DNA from: Hevea brasiliensis
Taxonomy: Eukaryota > Streptophyta > Magnoliopsida > Malpighiales > Euphorbiaceae
Length of the DNA stretch: 64,000 bases
Assembly (NCBI RefSeq): GCF_030052815.1
Contig: NC_079504.1
Span: 86,244,249-86,308,248 of the forward strand
Direction: 5' to 3'
The notes below the pieces were generated by a model. It was not told the origin of the DNA. It did not search any database and worked only from the letters and a program-made list of their open reading frames with translations. Shown piece by piece: positions 11,281 through 23,608 of the stretch. The position numbers and the translations under genes are program-made. How positions within the stretch are numbered: position 1 is the stretch's first letter; the number at the start of each line of letters is the position of its first letter.

Positions 11281-13433
11281 TCACGGCGTGGACCGTTGAC
11301 TAGCTCTGGACCCCGGGGAACCCTGGAAAATATTTTTTAAGACTTAAAGAGACACCTATTGAAGTATAAATATCATTAGAAATATTAAATAAAAATTAAA
11401 TAATTAGTACAAAGAAAAGTGAGAAATCGAAAAACGGACAAAATCCGGTGTTACCAAAAAATCGGGAATGCAACCCGAACAGGGGCATTGTGGTCATTTG
11501 ACACCCCGAGTTGTCTTTTGACCTAAATTTCCATTGAAAACAAAAGATATTATATTTGTAAATGGTCATGAAAAATTAAATTAGTGGTACCTAATGTAAA
11601 TAGAAAAAATTGGAAGCTTAATGTGGGAAAATAAAATCTTTGATTAAACTAATGTTATTTCTACATTAGTGGACCACTAACACCTTGTAAATCAATTAAA
11701 AACCTGTCATCTTCCCCTAACTTCTGCACAGCCATCTTCTTCCTCAAACTTTCCCATGGCCAAGCCAAAAACCTCCCAAATTCTCCCATGGCCGTTCAAG
11801 CTCCAACCTCCATGCATCCATGATCCCAGCTCCCAATGGTTAAGGTTTCTTCATTAAACTTGACCACCACACCATGGGCAGTAGATAGGCAGCAAGAAGA
11901 CCAAGTTTTGGAGAGGTTTTGAAGAGTTTCCAAAGTGGTAAGTTTGAGTTTTTGGTTAGTGCTTCATTAAAGTTAGTAAGGAGGTTATGGGTACTTGAAT
12001 TGTGAGAAGAATTTTGGAGTTTGATGTTCTAATGGTGATGTTTATTTTTGGCAGCCATGAAAACTCTTTAAGGGCAGTTTATTTTTGCTTGTAAATGGTG
12101 AATTAAATGATTGATTAAATGTATATTGTGTAGGAAATTGTTTGGGTAATGTATACTTAGTATATGTAAATGTAAAATGAGATTTAAAGCTTGGAAAGTA
12201 ATGGAATGTAAGTGTACCATTGTGGCAGTTTGCTAACTCTTGAGGAATGCTGGAATTCATGCTTGGTTTATGGAATAATGATGTTAATTTGTGATAGGAG
12301 TTATGACAGTTTGAGTGCATTTATGATGATGTGAAGTTGGGCATGTAAATGGGCATGAATTGGTGATTGAATTGTTGTAAATTGAGTTGGACAAATTCTG
12401 CACTTGTTGGTGCACATTGAATGTAATTGTAAGCTGCCAAAATGACCTATAATATGTTATAAATTATGTTTAGGTTGTGGTACAACCAGAATTGGTTTGA
12501 AGGCTAAGTTTGGTGAGTGTTAAAAGTGATGCTTGATGTGTATGCAAGAATTTCAATAAGGCAGTTTGAGTTTTAGGCCTATAACTTTAATTGTGTGGCT
12601 CCAATTGGTATGAGACCAATTGGAGGTGAAACTAGGCACAAAATGTGCCAACTTTCATGAAGGAAGCATACCAAAATTCTGCTTGCAAGGTAACTTGAAA
12701 AATGACCAAATCCGGATTAAGTGCAATTGAGGCCTGAAAACTTACCATTTGGGCAGCAGTTAGTGTTTAGGCCATAACTCACTCAAAACAGGTCCAATTG
12801 ACCTGAAATTTTAACCATGAATAGCTAAGACCCATATCTACAAGTCTTATGAAGACACCAAAGCCCAGAAATGACCATAAGTAAGTCAAATAGCTTGCAC
12901 AAGTTCGGGTTCAAAAACTGGCCGAACCTAAAATGACCTAAAGTGACCTAAAGTGATCAATTTTGGTGCAATTTGACCAGCAATAGTAAAATGACCATAA
13001 CTTGGTGTACATAACTCAGAATGACCTGAAATTTTGCCTCGCGTGCAATAAGACATAGATCTACAAGTTTATAGTTTTGACCGAAACCCGAAAACTGAGG
13101 GAACTAGGTCGTCCGGCTAGGTCAAACTAGTATCCCAGAATCCAGCAAAATGCAAGATACATGGAAATGAACTTGGTAACATGTACCAACCCTAAAAGAC
13201 TATCGAATGTGACATGTTAGTAACATTAAAACCTAAATTACCTAGAATGCACCGAGGGTCAACATCTTAGGTTGACTAAGGAAATAATAGAACTCAATGA
13301 ATTAATTATTAAGCATTATCGTTAGAGACAGTTTAAATGAGTACTGAAACACTTCAAATTGTGTTTCTCATTAGCAACGACTCAGGGAAAGGGAAGGAAA
13401 CACTGAGTCAGAGCCAAGAGGCATATATCAGAG

Positions 13434-13852
13434 GTTTGTGCACAATAGTTAATTCTTTTGAATTTTTCAATTGGAATAAATTATGATTATTTGTATTGTT
13501 TTAAATTGTGTTTGTGCACAATAAGTATTTCTTTTGAATTTTTCAATTGAAATAAATTACGATTATTTATATGTTATTGTTTTAAATTGTGTTTGTGCAT
13601 AATAAGTATTTCTTTTGAATTTTTCAATTGAAATAAATTATGATTATTTCTATGTTATTATTTTAAATTGTGTTTGTGCACAACGGCTATTTCTTTTGAA
13701 TTTTTCAATTGAAATGAATTATGACTATTGTACATTATTGTTTTAAATTATGTTTGTGCACAATAGCTATTTCTTTAGAATTTTTCAATTGAAATAAATT
13801 ATGATTATTTGTATAATATTGTTTTAAAAATTGTCCGTGCACAATACATTTA
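13434..13852 (+). repeat. Minisatellite, ~75-81 bp units, five copies plus a partial
   Basis: Units start GTTTGTGCACAATA and contain GAATTTTTCAATTGAAAT. The corresponding place in the sister LTR (22300-22390) holds only one unit, so the array expanded after the two copies diverged and explains much of their length difference (4120 against 3675 bp). Confidence 0.85.
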
Positions 13853-14291
13853 TATTCACTGCTTTTACTAGCAAATTTGTTTGGAGAAATGAGTTATGAA
13901 TAATTTTTGATTGCTTTGGTTTTGGGATTATTATTTGGAACTTATTGTATTGCCAGCTTTGCAAATGGAAATTTTGAGATAAAATGTGGTTTATGGTTTG
14001 CATGAAATATTGTGATTTGAAATTGTTTTGATTCACACTTGGCATGACACTGTTACTATGTTCCTCCTCCATTTATGGGGTTAGTGTGATATATTCCTCC
14101 CTCTTTGACTTATCAGTCTGGGGTGAGTGTGATTTTGTTCCTCCCTCTTTGACTTCCCAGTCTGAGGTGAGTGTGGATGAGTACTCATTATTCAGCTAGC
14201 TTCCTCCCTCATTGATTTCGATTATTGGGGTGAGTGTGTCTTGTCGTGGTGTACAACACGGCATGTGGGAAAAATTGTGTTATGGCTTAAA

Positions 14292-14431
14292 TTGTGATAT
14301 TGATTGGCAACACTGTATTCTTCAGTTATTTGATCAAATGGTGTTATTGATTGGCAAAACTATATTCTTTAGTTATTTGATCGAATTGTGTTATTAATTG
14401 GCAAACTGTATTATTCAGTTATTTGATCAAA
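14292..14431 (+). repeat. Short tandem repeat, three ~47-bp units
   Basis: Three degenerate copies built on attggcaaaactat and cagttatttgatcaaat inside the type A solo LTR. Confidence 0.7.
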
Positions 14432-17400
14432 TTTATGTTATATGAACTTTATAAATTGTGAAATGGAATTGTGAACTATTTGATTTGTGATTTATTAATA
14501 AAAGATTTATGTATCGCAATTCAAATTGTTATTGTGCACCACTGAGTAAATTTTACTCATGATAGCTTTCATTCTTTGTCGCAGTAGACAGATCGACAGT
14601 AGACTAGGCTGCTAGTACTACATTGAGAGATCATCGGGTATATTGAGTATACCACATTTTGTATTTTGTACTGTAATGTATGTTCACTGTATGTATATAT
14701 TGTTCTTGGTTTTGAGCAGTTGTAAACTAAAACTGTACATTGAAGTTGTAAAGTAAAATAAGAGTATTTTGGCTTGAAAAATTTATACTGTATTTCTTTT
14801 ATCTCAGTCTTTGAAAAATTATTATGGATTTGAGTTGAAAAACATATTTTGTTGAATTATGTTGGAGTTTGAGATTGAGAAAACTATTGAAGTGCTTTTT
14901 ACAGGTTTTTGAAGAACTGTTTTGTCCAAAATACAGATGGCACTCTGCCAAAATTTTTAGAGAAATTATTAATAGTCCAAATGTGTTAGCTGTTTCACTT
15001 TAGTTCAAAAAGTTTTTTTTTAACACCTGTAAATAGTGCTCACCACTATATAAAGAAGTAAGAAAAGTTTTAAAATCCCTTGTAGTGTATTTAATGGGTT
15101 ATCAGTAGACAAAGTTGGTAATTCATTAGGTATACTACGGGATCATGTTATGCCTTACAGAGGGGTAGGGTGTGACAATACAAAGCTATCGCTGAGTGGT
15201 GAACAAACTAATAATTTAAAACTTAATACAAGTTATGCTTGACAATTCATAATAAAAAAAAATTTAAAATTTCTAAATTCTTCAAAATTTATAACATTCA
15301 GAAATCAATATTTCCATTCATGCAAATTATTCATTTGAATAATATTTTGATCAAATAGTAACTATTTATCTACATTTCTTTTAAATCCCGAAACAATACA
15401 AAAATATTTTGAATCATTGACAAATTATTTATTTCAACCACAATTTATCAAACTATGCATAATTTAAAGGGCGTTGCCAACAATTCACACAGTTGAACCC
15501 ATGACCCAAAATTCAAATAGATGTCGTGTTGTACACCACGACATTTCACACTCTCCCAATAACAGAGGCTAAAAGAGAGGAATAAAGACTAGCTAGTATA
15601 TATGAGTACTCATTCAAACTCTTCCCTAACTGGCAAGCCAAAGAGGAAGGAACTCGCCCCATCTAGTGGAGGAGATATCTCACTAGACAAGCTAATGAGA
15701 ATTCACAACATATTTTTCCATGTCAACTGTGGTTTCAAATCATATTCAAAACAATTTCTATTTACAAACTGTTTACAAATCATCAACATAGTTAATCATC
15801 ATAAATTCATGCTCAAGGATAGCAACACATCAAACTTAAAAATTACAATCCTTAAAACCATGCAATAAATCCTTAAATGCATAAGAAAATTTACATTTAA
15901 TTTATACAATTTCATTCAATAAATTAAAATCCTCAGCACAACAAAATTATAAATCATAAAATAAACTTGTTCTAATCAATTTAGAAGTGAAAAGTAACAA
16001 AATAGTTACTTGTGCACAAACCTTAAGTGAGTCGCCTCTTAGCCTTGACTCGATTCCTCGGGTTCTTTCCCGGTGTTCTTTTCAATTGAAACACATAGTT
16101 TCACAGTATTTCAGTATCATAACTCATCGTAAATCCAAAAATAAATTCAAATTCACTTATACCTAGCTTTAATATGCTAAACTTGGCGTTATTTAAATTT
16201 TGTATTTCGATGTTACTATTCACGACACTATTTAAGTCAATTTGTTGACTTTCTAAGGCTTAATAGGTGAAATTCCAACTTCACCCATATACCACATTTT
16301 GGTTACTAAATTTGTTGGTTTTGGTTGTTTACTCAAATTCTAAGTCTATTAGGCAAATTTGTAAATTTTTAGTTTTGGGCGTCTTATGTTGCACTGTTCC
16401 ATTGATAATTTTACTGTTAGAATTTGGCAAAACCTTCTGCATAGAAAATGTTTCCTATTGTCTTAAATTTATTCTCCTTTTTGAATCACTCCATTTGGAT
16501 TTTGCAGCTCAAGTTATAGCCATTTGAATCATGGTTGCCGGATTGGACTTAACCCAGATTTCTGGGCACCAAATTGGTTCTAGCAGTTTTAGGTCACCAA
16601 ATTTGGGTGGCCAAATGACTTAGTTAAGGGCATAATTTGGGTTGGTGTTCTTCATGAAAGTTTTAGGTCCATATCTCAGCTGTCTACTGGTAAAATTTCA
16701 GGTCATTTAGACCTGCCTAGCTCAAGTTATGGCCAAATGATTCATTTAGTCATTTTTGTACAGGTCAGACTGCAAAAATCTAGATTTGGTCAATTTTTTC
16801 ACTAGGTTTTGGTCACTTTTTGGGCATGATTCCTAAATGAAAAATGTTCCATTTTGTGTCTATTTTCATTCCCAATTGGTCTCATACCAATTGGACTTGT
16901 AAATTTTCAATTTTGGTCCCTTAAAGGGACCTTGGTCTTACTGCATGCAGCATGACCCTAAGCAATCTGAATTTGCATTTGGTTCCAATACTTCTAACAT
17001 ACTCCAATTGGTCACAAATGACCATTTCTCACCTCAAACCAAGTCCAACACACCATTTAACACATTCTCACATTTTTGTCTTCTAAACCCTAGGTGCCAA
17101 ACCCTAACTTACACAATTCATTCAATTAATGAATTTAAAGTAAATAATCAACATCTATACACTTAATTCATCTCAAATAATCATTCAAAATCATCAAACT
17201 CATTCATATCAAACCCTAACACAAGCTGGCCAAAATTTCCTTTTTGGTCCCCCAACAATTGTTTTCTATTTGATTTTACACAATTTCTAAGTTATTTTCA
17301 CTTGCTCAATGTTAATTCTATAAGCATAAATCAATTTAAGTTAGGAGAGAGATTTACCTCATATGGAGCTTTTCAATTTTCCAATTTTTCTTTTCCTTCT

Positions 17401-17656
17401 TGCTCCCAAAGAGTTTATCTAGGTCTAAGGGTGAGATTTAGTGTTGGGATTTGAGGGATTTATGGAAGGGAACCAAAGAAATTTAAGCTTTTTTATTCTT
17501 TAACAATGGTGGAAGATGAAGGAAGAGAGGGAGATGAGAAAGTGATGGAAAAGTGGGAATGGAAGATAACAAATTTTATTCTTTTTTTTTATGTGTATTT
17601 ATCTCTTAATTTGACTTAGTCAAATTAAGTAATTAAATTAAAATTTGATATGAAGT

Positions 17657-17664
17657 CATGCATG
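17657..17664. promoter_or_regulatory. CATGCATG (RY-type) palindrome in LTR
   Basis: RY core in the minus-strand type B LTR, at the same relative place as 5469-5476 and 30263-30282 in the plus-strand copies. RY motifs are bound by plant B3-domain factors; binding here is untested. Confidence 0.35.
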
Positions 17665-18014
17665 ATGTCATATTGATGAGGTCATTAATTTATTTTCTTT
17701 TCTTTTCTTTTTCTCTTAGTTTTCTCATACTTCTGTAATTTAATTCTATATTTTGGAATTTTCATTTCTCATATTTTATTGGAGAGTTAGGTCAGGAGTC
17801 AACTCTAGGGTTGAATTGACCTAATCGCCCCTCACCAGTTCAATCCGATTTATAAATAATTTGATATTTCTTCTGGATCCCTGACCTAATTACTTGACCT
17901 GCTTAAAAATTCTTTTTCATGATTTTCTCTTTTCCACTGTGTTTGTAATAGTCCTAAGGACCATAGCATCACATTTTACGGTTCAAAATTTGAGTTTAAA
18001 TTGACTTCGCAACC

Positions 18015-18061
18015 CTTCCTGAGAAGGTCACCCATCGCTGTGACTCTCGGCTCGTTTAACT
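18015..18061 (-). promoter_or_regulatory. 5S rRNA promoter-like block in LTR, copy 3
   Basis: Reverse complement reads AGTTAA, CGAGAGT, GATGGGTGACC (25-base spacing), then AGGAAG. Clear copy. Confidence 0.6.
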
Positions 18062-18233
18062 TCTTATGTTTTGTTTTTCTTATTTATACTTAACTAATTG
18101 AAAATTACTAATTATTTGTGTTCAGGGCTTAACTAGGTATCTTAAACACAGTTCTAATCCTCTTAATTGTTCGGATCGATACCGGTCACTGGAACAATAA
18201 CATATACTAGGCTATGCAAATAGGGGTGTTACA

Positions 18234-18905
18234 ATTATATGATATATGCATGCTAAATGGATAATGTGCGAAGTGAGACCTTAATAGTAATTAGGATGAC
18301 TATAAAATCTTCCAAACAAATGATTAAGTTGGAAATGCTATAATTAAAGTAATTATAATATGGGCCCTCCATTGGGGCAATTATTTTAAAAAACTTTAAA
18401 TAGTTGCATAAGATGCAATTAATTTAAGAGATTTTCTTAAGAATAATTATTAAGCATGAGATGTTGTAAATATGTAAATGGTTTGGTGGCCAATATTGGA
18501 TGTACCTGAGGACATTAAAATTATTTGCATAATTACTAGCTCAATGGGATCAACTTAACTAATGCAAGATAAGTCAATAATAGATGTACCTGAGATTTTG
18601 AGCATTAGGGGCTAGGTAAAGGATTGAACCTCACATGAGATGTGATGGGCAAGGAGTTGCTCACTTATAGTTTATTGTAATTCCAATAACGGATGTACCT
18701 AAGGATGATCAATAGAATTATAAGAATTCAATCACCCACTAGAAATCCATCCAACTAGGATTTCCGTTTTCTACTTTGGAAGTGTAGGATTCGCTAAGTT
18801 AGTGGGAGGACAAATTTGATTAAAACACCATAATTATTTTGGTTAATTACTTGATACATTTACTAATTAATCTAGTTATTTTCTGCAATTAATTTTCTAA
18901 TAATA
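18234..18905 (+). other. Copia leader, second part
   Basis: Resumes the leader after the solo LTR. It carries three dispersed copies of a short motif, gatgtacctgaggac or close variants (near 18500, 18583 and 18687), roughly 85-105 bases apart. No gene; gag starts at 18906. Confidence 0.7.
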
Positions 18906-19661
18906 ATGAGAACAGAACAACCACCACCATCCAATATCCTTGCAAGCATACTTGATCGCAATAGGTTGACAGGACCTAATCACTCTGATTGGCTAAGAAA
19001 TTTGAAACTTGTCTTGAACCTTGAACATATAGGATATGCTCTAGATTCAAATGTTCCTGGTCCCTTACCTCCAGAGGCCACTCAAGAGGAACATGAAACT
19101 TTGGACAAGTGGAAGGAGCATGATATGAGAGCTAAGTGTTACATGCTTGCTTCCATGAGTAATGAGTTACAGAAGTAGCATGAGAACATGCAGAGTGTGA
19201 GTGAGATACTCATTCACCTACAAGAGTTGTATGGTGAGCACAGTAGGAATGCTAGGTATGAGATATCTAGGCAGCTGTTCCGCATAAAGATGTCTGAGAG
19301 ACAGAATGTTGGGGATCATCTCCACAAGATGATTCAGCTGATTGAGCAGTTGGAACATCTTGACTTCAACATGGATTTCCAACTACAGATGGATTTGATC
19401 CTTCAGTCCCTTCTTGAGTTTTTTGGGAATTTTGTGACAAATTTCCATATGAGTAAACAGGAATCCACCTTAGCTGGTTTACTCAACATGCTAGTTATTA
19501 CCCAAAAGAATATGTCAGGCAATAAAGGAAAAGAGGTAGCTTTGATTGCATCTTCTTCTACTGGAAGGCCCAACAAGAAGAAGGACAATAAGAAAAAGAA
19601 ACCTCAGATTCCTGGTCTTTCCAAGAAGATAGCCAAACAGAAAAACAAAGATCAAAGTTGA
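18906..19661 (+). pseudogene. gag: Copia gag, one internal stop
   Basis: Starts MRTEQPPPSNILASILD with the ILxxxRLTGPNHSDWLRNLKLVL motif typical of copia Gag. TAG at 19176-19178 falls where Gln is expected (ELQK-stop-HENM); the reading resumes in the same frame and continues through ISRQLFRIKMSE and a Lys-rich tail (KKKDNKKKKPQI). The zinc knuckle that should follow is destroyed: only KGKCFH remains before a 23-bp triplication at 19671. Product would be the capsid protein; non-functional as it stands. Confidence 0.85.
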
Positions 19662-19670
19662 CAAAGGTAA

Positions 19671-19739
19671 AGGAAAGTGTTTCCACTATCAGCAGGAAAG
19701 TGTTTCCACTGCCAGCAGGAAAGTGTTTCCACTGTCCAG
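19671..19739 (+). repeat. 23-bp triplication in the gag zinc-knuckle codons
   Basis: Three head-to-tail copies of aggaaagtgtttccactgcc plus three bases. 23 is not a multiple of 3, so each unit changes frame. GGAAAGTGTTTCC inside is itself an inverted repeat. Confidence 0.9.
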
Positions 19740-19933
19740 AGTATAGCAATCTAAAAGAATGCAATGCCATGATGAAAATCAACTCAAAATTCAAAATATA
19801 TTTGGCACTTAAGATTAGGTCATGTTGCAGAAGATAGGATTGCAAAATTGGAGAAAATGGGGATTTTATCCTCATTGGGATCTGAGCCTACTCCAACTTG
19901 TGAATCTTGCCTTCAGGGCAAAATGACTAGATC

Positions 19934-22900
19934 TTTAACACCCCTATGTTCGGTACTGCGTTCTACTGTTCCTGTGACCAGTGTTGTCCGGACAGCTAGG
20001 ATGCCTAGAACTACACTTCGATATGAGTGAAGAGACATAAAATAATGAAATACAAGAAAAGAAAATACAAGAAAAACAAAGGAAAAATAATAGCAAAGAA
20101 ATATAATCAAGTTAAGCGAGCCGAGAACCCTAGCGATGGGTAACCGCATCGGGAAGTCACAGCGTGGATCGTTGACTAGCCTTGGACTGTGGGGAACCCT
20201 AGAAAATATTTTTAGGACTTAAATAGACCCCTATTGAAGTATAAATATCATTAGAAATATCAAAGAAAAATTAAATAATTAGTACAAAGAAAAGTGAGAA
20301 ATCGAAAAACGGACAAAACCCGGTGTTACCGAAAAATCAGGAATGCAACCTGAACAGGGGCATTGTGGTCATTTGACATCCCGAATTGTCTTTTGACCTA
20401 AATTTCCATTAAAAATAAATAATATTACACTTGGAAAATATAATGAAAATTAATTTAGGGGTACCTAATGTAAATAGTAAAAATGGAGGGTAAATTGACT
20501 AATTATCACATTTAAACATAAAATATAATTGATTTTGTGTGAGTGGACTACTAAGGATTATAATATGTATTTAGTGGGCAGATTAATCCACTAAACTTCA
20601 TCTTCAACCTCCATTCTTCTCCCTTGCCGAATTGAATTCCCTCACAACCTCCATGGCCGAAACTTGAAGAAGCTTCATCATCTCCTCCATTTCACCCCCA
20701 AACACCAAAGTTCCTTTATTAATCTTGATCCCCACTTCACAAGGAAGAAGTAGATACCAATATTAAGAAATTTTAGTGAAGATTTAGCAAGTCCCAATAA
20801 TAGGTAAGTTTGAGTTTTTGATTATTGCTTTGTTAAAGTTTGTAAGGATGTTATGGGTGTTTGATTTATGGAGAAATTTTTAAGGTTTGATGTTGAATGG
20901 GAGTGTGCACTTTTGGCAGCCATGGAAACACTTTGAAGGCAGTTTATTTGTGCTTGTAAATGGTGAATTAAATGATTGATTAAATGTATATTGTGTAGGA
21001 AATTATTTGGGTGATGTATACTTAGTATATGTAAATGTGAAATGAAATTTAAAGCTTGGAAATTAATGGGATGTAAATGTACCATTGTGATAGTTTGTTA
21101 ACTCTTGAAGAATGCTGGAATTCATGCTTGGTTTATGGAATAATGATGTTAAAATATGTTGGTTGTTATGGCAGTTTGAGTGCATGAATGGTGGTGTGAA
21201 GTTGGACATATAAATGAGCATGAATTGGTGATTGAATTATTATAAATTGAGTTGGACAAATTCTGCACTTGTTGGTGCACATTGAATGTAATTTTAAGCT
21301 GCCAAAATGACCTATAATATGTTGTAAATTATGTTTAGGTTGTGGTACAACCAGAATTGATTTGAATGTTGAGTTTGGTAAGTGTTAAAAGTGATGCTTG
21401 ATGTGTATGCAAGAATTTCAAAAAGGCAGTTTGTGTTTTAGGCCTAAAACTTTAAGTGTGTGGCTCCAATTGGTATGAGACCAATTGGAGGTGAAACTAG
21501 GCACAAAATGTGCCAACTTTCATGAAGGGAGCATACCAAAATTCTGCTTGCAAGGTAGCTTGAAAAATGACCAAATCCGGATTAAGTGCAAATGAGGCCT
21601 GAAAATTGACCATTTGGGCAGCAGTTAGTGTTTAGGCCATAACTCACTCAAAACAGGTCCAATTGACCTGAAATTTTAACCATGAATAAGACCCATATCT
21701 ACAAGTCTTATGAAGACACCAAAGCCCATAAATGATCATAAGCAAGTCAAACAACTTACACAAGTTCGGGTCGAAAAATTGGCCGAACCTAAAATGACCT
21801 AAAATGACCTAAAGTGACCAATTTTAGTGCAACTTGACCAGCAATAGTAAAATGACCATAACTTGGTCTACATAACTCAGAATGACCTGAAATTTTTCCC
21901 CGCGTTCCATAAGACATAGATCTACAAGTTTGTAGTTTTGACCGAAACTCGAACACCGAGGGAACTAGGTCATCCGGCTAGGTCAAACTAGTATCCCGAA
22001 ATCTAGCAAATTGAAAGAAAACGCAAAATACATAAAAATGAATTTGGTAACATGTACCAACCCTAAAATACTATCGAATGTGACATATTAATAACATGAA
22101 AACCTAATTTACCTAGAATGCATCGAGGGTCGACATATTAGGTTGACTAAGCAAATATTAGAATTTAGTGAATTACTTATCAAACATTATCGTTAGAGAC
22201 AGTTTAAATGAATACTGAAACACTTTAAATTGTGTTTCTCAGTTAGCAAAGACTCAGGAAAAGGGAAGGAAACACTAAGTCCAGGCCAGGAGATAGTTAT
22301 CAGAGGTTTGTGCACAACAACTATTTCTTTTGAATTTTTCAATTAAAATGAATTATGACTATTTGTACATTATTGTTTTAAATTGTGGAAATGTATTTGA
22401 ATGGATATTTATCGCTTAAAAAGCACTGTAAATGGTTTGAAATTGTGAGAAATTATTTGAATGATATTGATGGATACTTATTGATTGAAAAGCATTGGAA
22501 ATGGTTTGAAACCACAGCTATCATGTATATTGATTGTATTTCTCGCTAGCTTGTCTAGTGGGACAAATTGAATTCCCTCTCTGGCTGAAGTGTTGAGGTT
22601 TGTGCCTGTTGAGGACGAATCGAATGAGTACTCATATTTTTACTAGCTAGCTATGTTATTCCTCATTAGTCTTCGACTTTTGGGACGAATTGAATACCTC
22701 ATTAGCCATCGGCTTTTGGGACGAATTGAACTTTAGAACATGATTAAGCTGTGTGTGGTTTATTGATATGTATTGTGAAATTGTGAAATGGAGTTTAAAT
22801 TCTTATTGACATTCACTGTCTTTTAAATTTAACTATGTTTTGATTACCGAGATTTATTGTGATATTGTGTTAAATTCCTTATGACATTCATTGTCTTGAA

Positions 22901-23608
22901 TTTAGCTATGGTTTTTAAGTATCCACTATTTATATAACTTGTGATTTGTGATTTAAAGTTGTATTTGGTTAATATTGTGCACCACTGAGACATTGTCTCA
23001 GCGATAGTTTTTTATTGCTATCGCAGGTAGACAGACAGACAAGGCAGCAGACTAGGCTGCTAGTACATCCAGCGAGAGATTTTCGGGTATAATGAGTATA
23101 CCACATTTTGCATTTTGTACTGTAATATATATTCACTATATGTATATTTTGTTCTTGGTTTGAGCAGTTGTAAATTAAAATTGTACATTGAAGTTGTAAA
23201 GTAAATTATGAGTTATTTTGACTTGTAAAAATTGTATTATATTTCTTATATCTCAGTCTTTGAAAAATCACTGTGGATTTGAGTTGAGAAATATGTTGGA
23301 GTTGAGATTTGGAAATATATTGAAGTGCTTTTTACAGGTTTTCTGAAGAACTGTTTTATCCAAAACATAGATGGCACTCTGCCAAAATTTTTACAGAAAT
23401 TCCAAATAATTCAAATGTGTTAGTTCTATCGCTTCAGTTCAAAAAGGTTTTTAACACCTATAAATAGTGCTCACCACTGTAAAAGAAGTAAGAAAAGTTT
23501 TTAAAATCCCTTGTAGTGTATTTAATGGGTTATCAGTAGACAGAGTTGGTAATTCATTAGGTATACTACGAGATCATGTTATGCCTTACAGAGGGGTAGG
23601 GTGTGACA
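19934..23608 (+). repeat. Solo LTR, Tekay type A, in copia integrase; duplication AGATC
   Basis: Begins TTTAACACCCCTATG (TG start mutated to TT) and ends GGTGTGACA; 3675 bp. AGATC flanks it on both sides (19929-19933 and 23609-23613). Removing the LTR and one AGATC rejoins the copia reading GKMTRS-PFVGQ. Same family as 11058-15177 but with a single minisatellite unit. No gene. Confidence 0.95.
20110..20156 (+). promoter_or_regulatory. 5S rRNA promoter-like block in LTR, copy 4
   Basis: AGTTAAGCGAGC, CGAGA, TAG, GATGGGTAACC (one change in box C), GGGAAGTC and a following CGTGG. This copy keeps the most 5S-like box A (AGTTAAGCG) and 3' flank (GGGAAGTC...CGTG). Confidence 0.62.

Larger units (their letters stand above)
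11058..15177 (+). repeat. Solo LTR, Tekay type A, inside the other solo LTR; duplication ATACA
   Basis: Begins TGTAACACCCCTATG at 11058 and ends GGTGTGACA at 15177; 4120 bp. ATACA flanks both sides (11053-11057 and 15178-15182). The uninterrupted target survives in the related LTR at about 35850-35890, where gcgacagcatacaaagctat is contiguous, so the insertion and its duplication are directly confirmed within the window. It contains a 5S-like block, a 78-81 bp minisatellite and a second short tandem repeat. No gene. Confidence 0.95.
10356..18233 (-). repeat. Solo LTR, Tekay type B, minus strand, target duplication ATTAT
   Basis: On the plus strand it begins TGTCACACCCTAC (10356) and ends GGGGTGTTACA (18233), the inverted form of the TGTAACACC...GGTGTGACA ends of these LTRs. 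The flanks are ATTAT on both sides (10351-10355 and 18234-18238), a perfect 5-bp target duplication with no internal retrotransposon sequence between, which defines a solo LTR. Net length after removing the nested insertion is about 3.75 kb. It sits in the copia leader. No gene is present; the short open frames in it are not conserved. Confidence 0.92.

Noticed and set aside
11974..12400. Open frames on the minus strand of the type A LTR (for example 12042-12320)
   Set aside because: They lie in LTR sequence, are not kept in the sister LTR in the same frame, and have no recognisable motif.
16267..16527. Hydrophobic 86-codon frame, also seen at 31374-31764 (minus)
   Set aside because: It is the inverted LTR sequence read in a chance frame; the two copies differ by shifts and stops without a codon pattern.
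10356..18233. A full-length retrotransposon spanning the copia leader insertion
   Set aside because: No primer site, gag or pol lies between the ends apart from the nested solo LTR; matching 5-bp flanks define a solo LTR.
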